64,000 nucleotides of DNA from Acidobacteriota bacterium (lineage in GTDB: Bacteria; Acidobacteriota; Terriglobia; Bryobacterales; Bryobacteraceae), in NCBI GenBank assembly GCA_026393985.1, contig JAPKZB010000015.1, positions 1 to 64,000 on the forward strand, read 5' to 3'. Every line of letters starts with the position of its first letter. The first letter of the stretch is position 1. The translations under genes were made by a program, and so were the position numbers. Below the pieces are notes generated by a model. That model worked only from the letters and a program-made list of their open reading frames with translations. It had not been told where the DNA came from and ran no database searches. Positions 26,299 through 34,626 of the stretch are shown piece by piece.

Positions 26299-27288
26299 TT
26301 AGTTGAGGTTGATATTATGCTTGGCCAACCAAGCTGGATCGAAAACTGTTTCCTCGTACGATTCCCCGCCGTCCGGCAGAAGCACGACAATCCGCTTTCC
26401 GGATACTTGAGAAGCCACCCGCCGAACGGCGGCGATCGCGGCACCACTGCTCCCTCCTGCCCAGATACCCTCTTCAGCGCGAAGCCAGTGAGCAGCCTTG
26501 AATGCCTCTTCATCGCCTATGATCTGAGGTTTGCAACCGCACATCGCAGGGTATGCTCGTATAACGTTGTTGCACCTTATGTGAGCCCCCAGGCCCGTGA
26601 GAAGGTGTTTGCCCGGATTGTTTCCCAAGATTGCGGACCCCTCACAATCGACCGGAACTGCGGCGAGGCCATCATTCAGACCTCTAAGCGAGAATGCCGT
26701 TCCGCCGAATGTGCCGCCAGTGCCGATGGGTGAAACCATGATGTCAACCTGGCCTGCGGTGTAGTTCCAGATGTATGGCCCAGTAAAATAGTAGTGACCC
26801 GCTAGAGCCCCAACATTGGAGTATTGGTCTAAGTCAACAGAGTGCGGAGTCGAACGAACCAACGCAGCCACGGCTTTGAGCCGGGCACCGAGGTATCCGC
26901 TCAGTGGATCTGGACTCGATACCTCGACAATGTCCGCCCCAAGATCCAAAAGTTCTTTCTTCTTGCCGGGTGCAGTCCGCGGATCAATTACTGGATGGAA
27001 TTTGACGCCACTACCGTGTAACAACAGAGCAGCGGCGATCCCTGTGTTTCCACTGGTGGAGGCGAAGATATGCTCGATACGCCCGCTCTTTTGTTGCACC
27101 AAGTTTGCGAGCATGCCAACCACTGAGATGAACTTCAGACTGCCCGAAGGAAGTCTTGAGCCCAAGAACGCCGTCACATTGTTGCCCGTTTGTTCAGATA
27201 GTTTCGGCAAGTCCACCATAAGCGGAAGACTGTGTGGATTGGTTCCGAACTTCTCGAATGCTTGTCTCAGGATGCTGATCATACTCAT
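26299..27288 (-). CDS. sbnA: SbnA-like PLP-dependent synthase, cysteine synthase family
   Basis: A protein of 329 residues. The PLP lysine is K52 in PSGSLKF; STSGNTG (77-83) and GTGGTFGG (189-196) bind substrate carboxylate and phosphate, DQYSN at 154-158, and GGSSGAAIAAV late. In the Sbn pathway SbnA condenses O-phosphoserine with glutamate, and SbnB then yields L-2,3-diaminopropionate. Together with the SbnB-like gene two genes down this supports that route over cysteine synthesis. There is no Fe-S or heme domain. The upstream leader is short and the ribosome site weak, so the first or third codon (both Met) could be the start. Confidence 0.78.
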   Translation of the reverse strand: MSMISILRQAFEKFGTNPHSLPLMVDLPKLSEQTGNNVTAFLGSRLPSGSLKFISVVGMLANLVQQKSGRIEHIFASTSGNTGIAAALLLHGSGVKFHPVIDPRTAPGKKKELLDLGADIVEVSSPDPLSGYLGARLKAVAALVRSTPHSVDLDQYSNVGALAGHYYFTGPYIWNYTAGQVDIMVSPIGTGGTFGGTAFSLRGLNDGLAAVPVDCEGSAILGNNPGKHLLTGLGAHIRCNNVIRAYPAMCGCKPQIIGDEEAFKAAHWLRAEEGIWAGGSSGAAIAAVRRVASQVSGKRIVVLLPDGGESYEETVFDPAWLAKHNINLN

Positions 27289-28139
27289 AGCAATTGCATG
27301 CAGGTCGCCATTCCGGCGTTTAGGCTAAATGATTGAAAACGCAAGCTGCAACTTCGTCCCGTTGTTCTGCTAACCGGTGCTTCCTGTGGATGCGGTCAGA
27401 CGGGACTGGCTCAAACGTCAGGCGCTGCAGAAAGTGGTTAGGTCTGCCGGTGAGTCAACCTGGTCAAGCCGGTGGGCAAATCTACGCTGCACCAACTTTT
27501 GGCCTTACGCACGCTCAGTCGCGGATGCATGCGGAATATCCGCCGCGCGCCGGTCCTTAGCCCTCTGGCCTTCAGATCCGCGTAGTTCTCCCTGAACACA
27601 GGCTGCGGATAATTCTGTCGCTCGACAGGTCAATACCATCTTCTTAAAGCGCATGAGCTTATCCCTGCGGTGGCATCAACTCATTTCGGCGTTAAGGGTT
27701 CGAATGAACTTGGAATATTGCGACTTCACATCTGTTTAAGGAATCAGAGGAACAATGACGATGGCGAGGACCGAGCAGAAGTGGCCATGAACATGTGATT
27801 CAGGAACCGCACGACGTTCCGCCAGCTTCGCGCATGCTGGGAGAAGATGAGCGGGACTGGTCCCGACGAATGAGTAGATCGAGCAGAAAGAATGACGGGA
27901 GCGGCAAACTGAAATTCGGAATCACGAGTGGAGCTTTACGGGATCTTCTTCGCCATCACCAAAGATGACGGCGCGTTCATTGCGTATTTGTGTAGTGCCC
28001 TGACAGAGGCCGAAAACGATGAAGGTTCTGGGGGAGGCGTGAAGCAACGGCGGTGGAACAGTTCCGGCAAAATCGACATCACGGTGCAGGGTAGCAAGCC
28101 TATTCGATGAATTCGCGCTAATGGTTGCAGGCGGGGGCG
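27289..28139. other. Long non-coding stretch between divergent operons
   Basis: No gene is supported; short open frames lack family matches. It carries the promoter of the minus-strand Sbn operon at its left end. A partial -24/-12 match at 27295-27311 has the right spacing but would start transcription inside the start codon. Confidence 0.5.
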
Positions 28140-28265
28140 CGCATGCAGCAGGCCCAGGAAGACTTCGAGCGGAGTAGGCGACCTTTGCAGTGAATTTCGG
28201 CGATTACACGCTGAACGATTTCAACTCCCAGATTCGTCGTACCAAGAAGCCACGGCGGCTGCATA
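28140..28265 (+). pseudogene. Possible remnant of an ffh (SRP54) gene
   Basis: One frame reads QQAQEDFERSRR and, after a stop and shift, FGDYTLNDFNSQIRRTKK, resembling the start of the Ffh M domain (AQE..., FTLEDFLEQLQQVKK). The stretch is about 40 codons with a stop and a frame change, so no product is made. The match is short and could be chance. Confidence 0.25.
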
Positions 28266-28419
28266 AACATATCTTGTGTGTCTGCTTCTGTCCTTCGTAG
28301 GGATGTTCCTCACGGGAGGACGACAATTCCGCCAGTGTGAAACGGCGTATCTGTCAGCCGGAGCCCTGGATGTAAAAGCTCGCGAAGCGGAAAGACTCAA
28401 ATAATCAACAAGTTGCAGT

Positions 28420-28436
28420 TTGGCTTGTAGCTTGCT
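28420..28436 (+). promoter_or_regulatory. Sigma-54 (-24/-12) promoter before the second HDO gene
   Basis: TTGGCTTGTAGCTTGCT matches YTGGCACGNNNNTTGCW at 11 of 13 informative positions with exact doublet spacing. The transcript would start near 28447 and carry a leader of about 160 bases before the TTG at 28607, much longer than at the two other sites. Confidence 0.55.
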
Positions 28437-28606
28437 TCATTCTGTTCAGCACACTCTTGAAACGCAGGAGTTCATCCGCAACATAAGTGAGTTGATCTTT
28501 ATTGAGAAGGCCTTCGACTCGACAAAGCTGCCCGCAGTTCAAGAGAAGAGATGTAGTTCCGGTTGACAAGCTGGAACCCAGCGCAAACCTGAGGAGGAAA
28601 GTCACC

Positions 28607-29614
28607 TTGAAGTCCCGCATATCCAAAGAGTCTCCCGAGCTGCAGAACATGACGTGGCCCCCTGTCGAGGCATTTGATCCCGCGAAGACATGTCCACTCT
28701 TAATGGATGTCGGGGATCTGCCCAGCTCAACGATCCATGCCCATCTAGCGTTGCTTTATCCCTACTGGTTCGGCTATCGCAACTCGCCTCTATATCAGAG
28801 CTCAGATGAATCCACTGAGATTCAGTTACACGGAGTACGCATCAAGCTAGAGCAACGGTTGCTAAACATGGAGCCACTTTCGCTGGTTTCGGTAGTCAAT
28901 GGACCGCACGATCAACGTTCACTTGCGCGCAGACTTCGACTGCTGGTTGAATCAAACAGAGGAGTATCTCATCCCTTCTTCGACTACTGCGCAGCTGACG
29001 CCGGGTTAAGCGAAATGCGCAAAGTCGCGATGAACGAAGTCTGCCGCAATGAGATCGTAGACGATGAAGTGGCAATGATGTTGCCAGGCCTCAGCGGGTT
29101 GATTAAAAATGCAATTGCATTGAACCTCGCGGATGAAATGGGGCATGGGATTATACGGAACCAACACAGTTATTGGTTGAGACAACAGCTTTCAGACAAT
29201 GATGAAGTCGAGACTGGGTCTTTCCTTAAGTACCGCCGGACCAGAGCGTGGTACCTCAACATTCCCAGTAACGTCTTCAACGCATTGTTGCTGCGCCCTG
29301 GATATCGCTGGGCGGCCTTCGGCTATTTTTTGATTACCGAGAGTTGGGTCGCACCGCATTTCGAGAAGTTGATTCAAGGATTTGAACGAGTCGGCTACTC
29401 GCGTCAACTGAAGTATTTCACTGCACATGAGAAACTGGATCGCCTTCATGGCGAGGAACTGCTCGAAGCCCTGGACTACCAGTTGCCAAAACTGACCGAA
29501 CGAGAGGTCACGTTGATTGAATGGGGGGCGGGCTTGGCCATCGAGGCCGGTGTTCAGTACTTTGACCATTTCTTGGCCGAACTAAGAGCGGTGGAGGTGC
29601 CGGGAGATGAGTAA
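28607..29614 (+). CDS. Second heme-oxygenase-fold diiron oxidase (HDO)
   Basis: A protein of 335 residues if it starts at the TTG at 28607, which has GAGGAGGAAA 7 bases upstream; the next ATG (28649) has no such site. The core shows HPFFDYCAADAG, RNEIVDDEVAM, the signature NLADEMGHG with a following HSYW, ESWVAPHFEKL, and YFTAHEKLDRLHGEEL, which supply the carboxylates and histidines of an HDO diiron site. The fold is the same as in the first HDO of this window, but the two sequences are clearly different. Its end overlaps the next gene by 8 bases. Confidence 0.75.
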   Translation: MKSRISKESPELQNMTWPPVEAFDPAKTCPLLMDVGDLPSSTIHAHLALLYPYWFGYRNSPLYQSSDESTEIQLHGVRIKLEQRLLNMEPLSLVSVVNGPHDQRSLARRLRLLVESNRGVSHPFFDYCAADAGLSEMRKVAMNEVCRNEIVDDEVAMMLPGLSGLIKNAIALNLADEMGHGIIRNQHSYWLRQQLSDNDEVETGSFLKYRRTRAWYLNIPSNVFNALLLRPGYRWAAFGYFLITESWVAPHFEKLIQGFERVGYSRQLKYFTAHEKLDRLHGEELLEALDYQLPKLTEREVTLIEWGAGLAIEAGVQYFDHFLAELRAVEVPGDE

Positions 29615-30014
29615 AGACACTGTAACGAGGGCACGTGAACACCGATGTCCGGGGCATTACCCGCATGAGGAAATCCAGCCAATCCGCGATGGACTTGATC
29701 GAGCAACTGTCGCTTGTAAACAATCCCTGTTCTTGGATGAGCTGACTGGCCGCATGTGGCGGGTTGTAAGCGATGAGTCTCGGGTTCCTAATCTCGGTCG
29801 CCTCGCAGAGTATGCGAAAGCGACAAACCTCAATGAAATATCTCTTAAGGTACTGGAAAAACACTCACCACGCCACTTGATATGCGTTGTCGATACATGC
29901 CTTCTTGAATATGAGATGGTGAGTTTCACATCGACTAATGGAGTGGCTGAAATGATTTCACCCTTCGACCTTACCGAAACGATGCAGGCTCTACTCTGGC
30001 CTGTATCGGACTAA
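29607..30014 (+). CDS. Small unknown protein coupled to the second HDO
   Basis: A protein of 135 residues, no family recognised. It has no membrane segment. The middle (LGRLAEYAKATNLNEISLKVLEKH) is helical and the end (LICVVDTCLLEYEMVSF) is strand-rich. The 8-base overlap with the HDO gene and the 42-base gap to the DUF1015 gene place it in the same transcript. It may be a carrier, chaperone or subunit for the oxidase. Confidence 0.6.
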   Translation: MSKDTVTRAREHRCPGHYPHEEIQPIRDGLDRATVACKQSLFLDELTGRMWRVVSDESRVPNLGRLAEYAKATNLNEISLKVLEKHSPRHLICVVDTCLLEYEMVSFTSTNGVAEMISPFDLTETMQALLWPVSD

Positions 30015-30056
30015 CTACTCAGACGCAGTTCACTTTCGAACCGAGTCATAAACACA

Positions 30057-31304
30057 ATGCCGACTATACACCCATTCGCCCCATACCAATTCTCGCGTGA
30101 CGCGGGGCGGCTCGAAGAACTGGTGGTCCCATCAGGTGGAGCCGTCACGCTGGCGCACCGCCAGCGGTATCTGTCTATCAACCCGAACAACATCACCAGA
30201 GCGTTCTGCGCTATGGGGAGCCAATTTGAGGACAGTGTGGAGCAGAGCGCGCTGGCTTCCAGAAAGGAGTTTGATCTTCTGATTCGCCGCGGAATTCTCG
30301 AGCGCAGAAGTACATCATCGCTCTTCGCCTGTTTTCAGAACTTTCGCATGCCGGATTCGGGCGAGTTGCTGACAAGGAAGTTGCTCATCGGCCTCGGCGA
30401 GGTTGAATCCTATGGATCGAAGAATATCTATCGACACGAGCAAACCCTGCCCCAGCGGAAGGCCGATCAGGAACGATTCTTACAAATAGCTGGGATCCAG
30501 TTTGACCCGATCCTAATGCTGTATTCGGATAATGAGTTCTCGATCGAACCCATCATGGACAGCGTAGCTCTCAACACTACCCCGGTCGCCGAAGTCATGG
30601 ACGATGATCAGGTGTTGCATCGACTCTATGAGATTTCAAATCCACATTGCATCGCCAAGATCCAAACTGCACTCCATTCTCAAAGATTACTGATCGCCGA
30701 CGGCCACCACCGCTATGAGGCAGCACTCGCCTTAATGCACGCAAATCGAGGCCTGGGTGAGGCTTTCGGAGTACCAATGGCTCTTGCAAACATCCGGGAG
30801 GCTGGCCATCGCCACCTGGCGACGCACCGTGTGCTGAACGGATTGACTAACTTCAGTCTTGGATCATTTATTTCTTCCGTTAAGCGACGATTTGTAGTGG
30901 TGGAACTTGACTCTGTCTCTGATCTGGTTCGATGGTGGAGCGTGGATCCAGGTAACCATTCTCACATCGGGATTGTGGTGCCTGATTCAAATGGGGTGAC
31001 AGTCTTGAAGAGTCGGTGCACAGCGAGGAGTAACGTGGAGATGCTCCATGACGAACTTATCCAGGGCATCCTGGGTGTCAGCACTTCAAACGCCGACTGT
31101 GGTGGACTGATTCATTATGTTCGCGGCTTAGAAGCCGCAACTTCAATGGTACGTTCAGGAGCCGGTCAAGTCGGGTTTCTACTCACTCCAACTCCCCTTG
31201 AGCAGGTGTTTTCTGCGGTCTTGGACAGAGGCACACTCTTGCCTCCAAAGTCCACTGACTTCTATCCCAAGGTGCCAAGCGGTCTCGTGATGCATCTGGT
31301 GTGA
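30057..31304 (+). CDS. DUF1015 family protein
   Basis: A protein of 415 residues. The family marks are ADGHHRYEAAL in the middle and PPKSTDFYPKVPSGLVMH at the C terminus. DUF1015 proteins are widespread, of about 400 residues, and have been linked by gene context to serine metabolism; their reaction is not established. Here the gene ends the second HDO transcript, near a diaminopropionate operon that would draw on phosphoserine, which fits that association. Confidence 0.85.
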   Translation: MPTIHPFAPYQFSRDAGRLEELVVPSGGAVTLAHRQRYLSINPNNITRAFCAMGSQFEDSVEQSALASRKEFDLLIRRGILERRSTSSLFACFQNFRMPDSGELLTRKLLIGLGEVESYGSKNIYRHEQTLPQRKADQERFLQIAGIQFDPILMLYSDNEFSIEPIMDSVALNTTPVAEVMDDDQVLHRLYEISNPHCIAKIQTALHSQRLLIADGHHRYEAALALMHANRGLGEAFGVPMALANIREAGHRHLATHRVLNGLTNFSLGSFISSVKRRFVVVELDSVSDLVRWWSVDPGNHSHIGIVVPDSNGVTVLKSRCTARSNVEMLHDELIQGILGVSTSNADCGGLIHYVRGLEAATSMVRSGAGQVGFLLTPTPLEQVFSAVLDRGTLLPPKSTDFYPKVPSGLVMHLV

Positions 31305-31756
31305 GGAGTTGTGCTTATCGCAACCTCTTCGGTCAAGTGCGTGCGTTGCAGAGTGGCTCTCGCAAAGCACTGCACACTCTAAGGGGCGGGATGTCGCCGT
31401 TCCCCCTCAATCATTGATCAGTACACATGCCCGCCTTCGACTGGGAGGCTCTTTTCCGCGCCGTCTGTAGTTGACTGATCCGGGCTAGGTTGGATCTCGA
31501 ATCAGCGTTACACTGCTCTCGCAGCGAATAGATCCACTTGCTCGATTGTGAAAGTCAACCTCTAGCGTGCGAACCTTGCGCGGATTCCGCCAAACGAATC
31601 TTGCTTTCCGGACTGAGGCCAACATCGGCAAGGCCGCAGCTTCAACCACATTAATACCTTCCGAAGGATAATGAACCAGGGCCAGACTGGCGCAAACTGG
31701 TCAGTTCAGATTCAGGCTCTGAGCCCGCTCTTCACCGTGCTGTTCTTTTTTCGCAA
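31305..31756. other. Intergenic stretch, no gene seen
   Basis: No open frame or RNA feature could be supported. It separates the biosynthetic cluster from the HTH genes. Confidence 0.5.
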
Positions 31757-32311
31757 TTAATCCAGCAAACCACGAACAGAAGGCTGCTGAACCCATATCG
31801 ACGGGTCGTGATAGCCGTTGAGCACCAGCCATTCTTTCTGGTCGTGCTTCAACTTTTCGTACGGCACCATCTCAGGATGCGAACGCAGAAACCCTTCGAA
31901 GGAACTTTCCGCTATCCCGTCCTTGAACCGGCGAAGCAGTCCACGCTTCACGTAGCGGTGTATGGTCATTCTCGATACGCCCAGGCTCGCAGCGACTTCA
32001 GTTGCGGTCAACGTTGCATGCCCCTCTTCTGCGGCTCGTTCCCTTCGTCGCAAAAACTTTCTCGCGGCAGCGCTGCTGCGGCCCTCTGGCTGTTTGCCCA
32101 AATCCAGTGCCGCCATCTCATCAGGTTTCCATCGCGGCTTCTCGTTCCATGGCCGAGCACCGCGCGGCAGGCATCGTCGAATGTATTCTTTGACGGCATC
32201 GGGCGTCCGGTTCAGTTGGCGCGCAATGGCATCGACAGGGGGGCGGTTGGATTCAGTTGACTGAGCCCATTCCAGAATGAACTTGACGTCTTTGGTTGTC
32301 CAATTTCTCAT
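31757..32311 (-). CDS. Two-domain HTH protein (Myb-like plus MerR-like), paralogue A
   Basis: A protein of 184 residues. The N-terminal 45 residues (MRNWTTKDVKFILEWAQ, then IARQLNRTPDAVKEYI) look like a Myb/SANT-type or GcrA-type helix-turn-helix; residues 97-135 (LTATEVAASLGVSRMTIHRYVKRGLLRRF) are a MerR/excisionase-type one. The layout is shared with the next gene on the same strand, so they arose by duplication. Probably DNA-binding proteins; the target is unknown. Confidence 0.7.
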   Translation of the reverse strand: MRNWTTKDVKFILEWAQSTESNRPPVDAIARQLNRTPDAVKEYIRRCLPRGARPWNEKPRWKPDEMAALDLGKQPEGRSSAAARKFLRRRERAAEEGHATLTATEVAASLGVSRMTIHRYVKRGLLRRFKDGIAESSFEGFLRSHPEMVPYEKLKHDQKEWLVLNGYHDPSIWVQQPSVRGLLD

Positions 32312-32486
32312 GGGGTACTCGCGAAGCCAGTTGCTTCATGAGATGAGAATAAGGTCACTGGATTTCCGCAAAAGCTGCTGGATCGAGGGTCAATGCGCAC
32401 GGGGCGACGCGCAAGTATTCCAATTGTCAACGAGTTACAAGGGTCATTAGTGCGCAAGCAAAGTGGTCAAGTGGGGGCTACTATTG

Positions 32487-32987
32487 TTATTGCTCATTTT
32501 TGCCCCCTCCCCACAGACAGCCTTGAACGGGCAGTCGCGGATAACCCAAATCCAGCAGCCAAACCTTGACCTCCTGGCTCAGCTGGTCGAATGCGATCTT
32601 TTCCCAATGAATTCGGCAAAATCTCTCGAAGGATGCTTCGGAGATGCGGCCATTCACACCGGCGAGATAACCTTTCTCACGCCACCGTCGGATTTGTCGA
32701 ATGCTGACCCGCAAAAGGTCGGCTAGGTCTTTTGACTTGAACCCGCCCAAATTATCTTCGCACCGGCGGATTGCCTTTACCTTTGTGCGTATTGACGCTT
32801 CTGATCGATTCAAGCGGGCAGCAATCTCAATGATCGGAAGCTCCGAAATCATTTCGCATAATAACTCGACGTCATCGTCGGTCCACGGGCGCCCCGTGCT
32901 CCAACTGGAGACTCGCAACCGTTGACCAGCATCGGACCGGACGACCCGGGGTAACCGGAGGTCCAGTGTATTGACGAGTATTGGCAT
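32487..32987 (-). CDS. Two-domain HTH protein (Myb-like plus MerR-like), paralogue B
   Basis: A protein of 166 residues from the ATG at 32987, preceded by AAGGAGGTCC; a longer frame has no such site. WTDDDVELLCEMISELPIIEIAARLNRSEASIRTKV is the Myb-like part and FKSKDLADLLRVSIRQIRRWREKGYLAG the MerR-like part, followed by ISEASFERFCRIHWEKI, matching paralogue A (AESSFEGFLRSHPEMV). It lies divergent to the sigma-factor gene and could regulate it or the island. Confidence 0.72.
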   Translation of the reverse strand: MPILVNTLDLRLPRVVRSDAGQRLRVSSWSTGRPWTDDDVELLCEMISELPIIEIAARLNRSEASIRTKVKAIRRCEDNLGGFKSKDLADLLRVSIRQIRRWREKGYLAGVNGRISEASFERFCRIHWEKIAFDQLSQEVKVWLLDLGYPRLPVQGCLWGGGKNEQ

Positions 32988-33287
32988 ACTGGACCTCCTT
33001 CCTGGGGGATGGGTAATGAAGTCACAGACTGAGGGCAGTGATCCAAGCGGGACACGCCCAACCGAAGCGGAATCTGGTCCGCGCAACACCGGTGCGCTAA
33101 ACCCCAGAGGAAAGAGGAATAGCCCTACAAGAATGAGGCTCTAAGACTTCAAAAGCTCAGCGGACAACCAACAACCTTTGGATTCGTTGAGATCCAAATG
33201 CCAGCGAGAAATTTCCGGTGAGGAATAGCGCCCTCCAAAACTCTTGCACAATAGGGGAAAACCCCTTGGTAGGTGCAGGTCACATTC

Positions 33288-33869
33288 ATGGAGGATCAGC
33301 GAGCAGGCCATCACAGGCTCTGGATCAGTAGCCCCGACGGTGACGGTAACGAGGTTCATCCGATGGTCCTCGAAGCAGCTCATCGAACGTGGGATCGTGC
33401 GCGCCTGGTTGTGGTTCGGTTTATGGGCGAAGATTCAGAGGCGGCGGAAATCGTCGAAGAAGTTGCGCAGGCGACGTCGCGGTCCATTGGAGTGAATGGA
33501 GCCGTTCGGTCCATCGAGTCGTACTTGCTCAAATCGGTGGCCCGGGAGGCCATTCGAAGGAAGAAGCGAGCAGGCAAATTGATTTTGGTGGAACCTTCGA
33601 ATTTGGAGCTGCTTGCCGGATCGAAGAGTGAGCATTACGAAGAGCATCTCGACCGAGATCGCTTTATCGCGCAACTCCGAGGAGCAATGGATTCGAAGAC
33701 ACTGGCGTTGTTCGAATACCGGCGCCTCGATTACTCCTGGAAAGAAATTGCATTGGCGCTTAACTACGCCAATGCCCATAGTGCTGAAGTGCAGTTTCAA
33801 AAAGGGCTTTCACGGGCGCTGAAGAGGATCAGAAGCTATTCCAGGCTTCCCCGAGAGAATGAGGATTAA
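33288..33869 (+). CDS. Sigma-70 family (ECF-type) sigma factor
   Basis: A protein of 193 residues from the ATG at 33288. Region 2 is poorly conserved (HRTWDRARLVVVRFMGEDSEAAEIVEEVAQ), followed by SIESYLLKSVAREAIRRKKR, and region 4 is DSKTLALFEYRRLDYSWKEIALALNYANAHSAEVQFQKGLSRALKRI, where SWKEIALAL is the helix-turn-helix start. The next gene overlaps its end and encodes a membrane protein with a cytosolic His/Cys motif, the layout of a sigma/anti-sigma pair. Confidence 0.75.
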   Translation: MEDQRAGHHRLWISSPDGDGNEVHPMVLEAAHRTWDRARLVVVRFMGEDSEAAEIVEEVAQATSRSIGVNGAVRSIESYLLKSVAREAIRRKKRAGKLILVEPSNLELLAGSKSEHYEEHLDRDRFIAQLRGAMDSKTLALFEYRRLDYSWKEIALALNYANAHSAEVQFQKGLSRALKRIRSYSRLPRENED

Positions 33870-34626
33870 GATTGCAATGGCCGATGCAGAGAGACCTGTC
33901 TCAATGAAACAGGCGGATGAACTGGTTGAGCTCGGAAAACAAAGCTCCCGGTATGCGAACCCAAACCCGGATCGCGTGGATTGTCCTTCAGACCACACTT
34001 TGCGCGCCATGGCACTGCGCAGTACGCATCTGAGTCTTACCGATGCTCCCATTGCCCATGTCGCGAATTGCTCCCCCTGCTATCAGCAGTATTGTCGATA
34101 CCGCGAGGAAGAGATTCAACGCTCACGCCGTCGCTATGCGGCCTTCGCGATTTGCGCAGCGGCGGCAATCATTGTGGCGGTGCTGATTGGACGCAATGTC
34201 CTTCGCAGTCCAGCGAGCAATTCGAAGCCAACCATAGTGGATCGACGGCCCACCCAGGAGAAGGAGAAAGGCCCTGCGGCCGAGAGTCCACAACCTCAAT
34301 TGCTGGCTCTAGACCTTCGCCACATATCTCCGTCCAGGGGAGACGACGAACCGGGGCAGAAGGCTCAAGGTGTAGTTATGCCTGCCAAGGCGCTGAAGCT
34401 GGAAGTTGTCTTGCCCGTAGCCTCACCGCCGGGCTCCTACGAACTGGGGGTCTTCAGCGTTGCTCACATCATGCAACAGTCGGCGAAAGGCACGGCAACC
34501 CTCGACAAGGGAGTTACGAGGCTATCGGTCTCAACTGATCTCACCAGTCTCAAGTCGGGAGCCTATCTAATAGGAGTCAGAACGGCGCTGAGCGACTGGA
34601 TGTTTACACCAGTCACGATTCGGTGA
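33859..34626 (+). CDS. Membrane anti-sigma-like protein
   Basis: A protein of 255 residues. HVANCSPCYQQY (about 67-78) resembles the HxxxCxxC zinc motif of anti-sigma factors, followed by a transmembrane segment (YAAFAICAAAAIIVAVLIG, about 93-111) and an extracytoplasmic region of 140 residues rich in beta strands. It overlaps the sigma gene by 11 bases if the first ATG is used; an in-frame ATG at 33877 avoids the overlap. It should hold the sigma factor until an outside signal arrives. Its 3' end overlaps the convergent S41 gene by 14 bases. Confidence 0.7.
   Translation: MRIKIAMADAERPVSMKQADELVELGKQSSRYANPNPDRVDCPSDHTLRAMALRSTHLSLTDAPIAHVANCSPCYQQYCRYREEEIQRSRRRYAAFAICAAAAIIVAVLIGRNVLRSPASNSKPTIVDRRPTQEKEKGPAAESPQPQLLALDLRHISPSRGDDEPGQKAQGVVMPAKALKLEVVLPVASPPGSYELGVFSVAHIMQQSAKGTATLDKGVTRLSVSTDLTSLKSGAYLIGVRTALSDWMFTPVTIR

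Noticed and set aside
25906-26513. Long upstream extension of the methyltransferase frame
   Set aside because: Codons above 26285 overlap the SbnA-like gene in another frame; a good ribosome site precedes 26285.
27295-27311. Partial -24/-12 match on the minus strand before the SbnA-like gene
   Set aside because: Only about 8 of 13 informative positions agree, and the transcript would start inside the start codon.
28405-28650. Antisense 81-residue frame covering the second HDO promoter and start
   Set aside because: No ribosome site or family match; the opposite strand carries the promoter and the HDO start.
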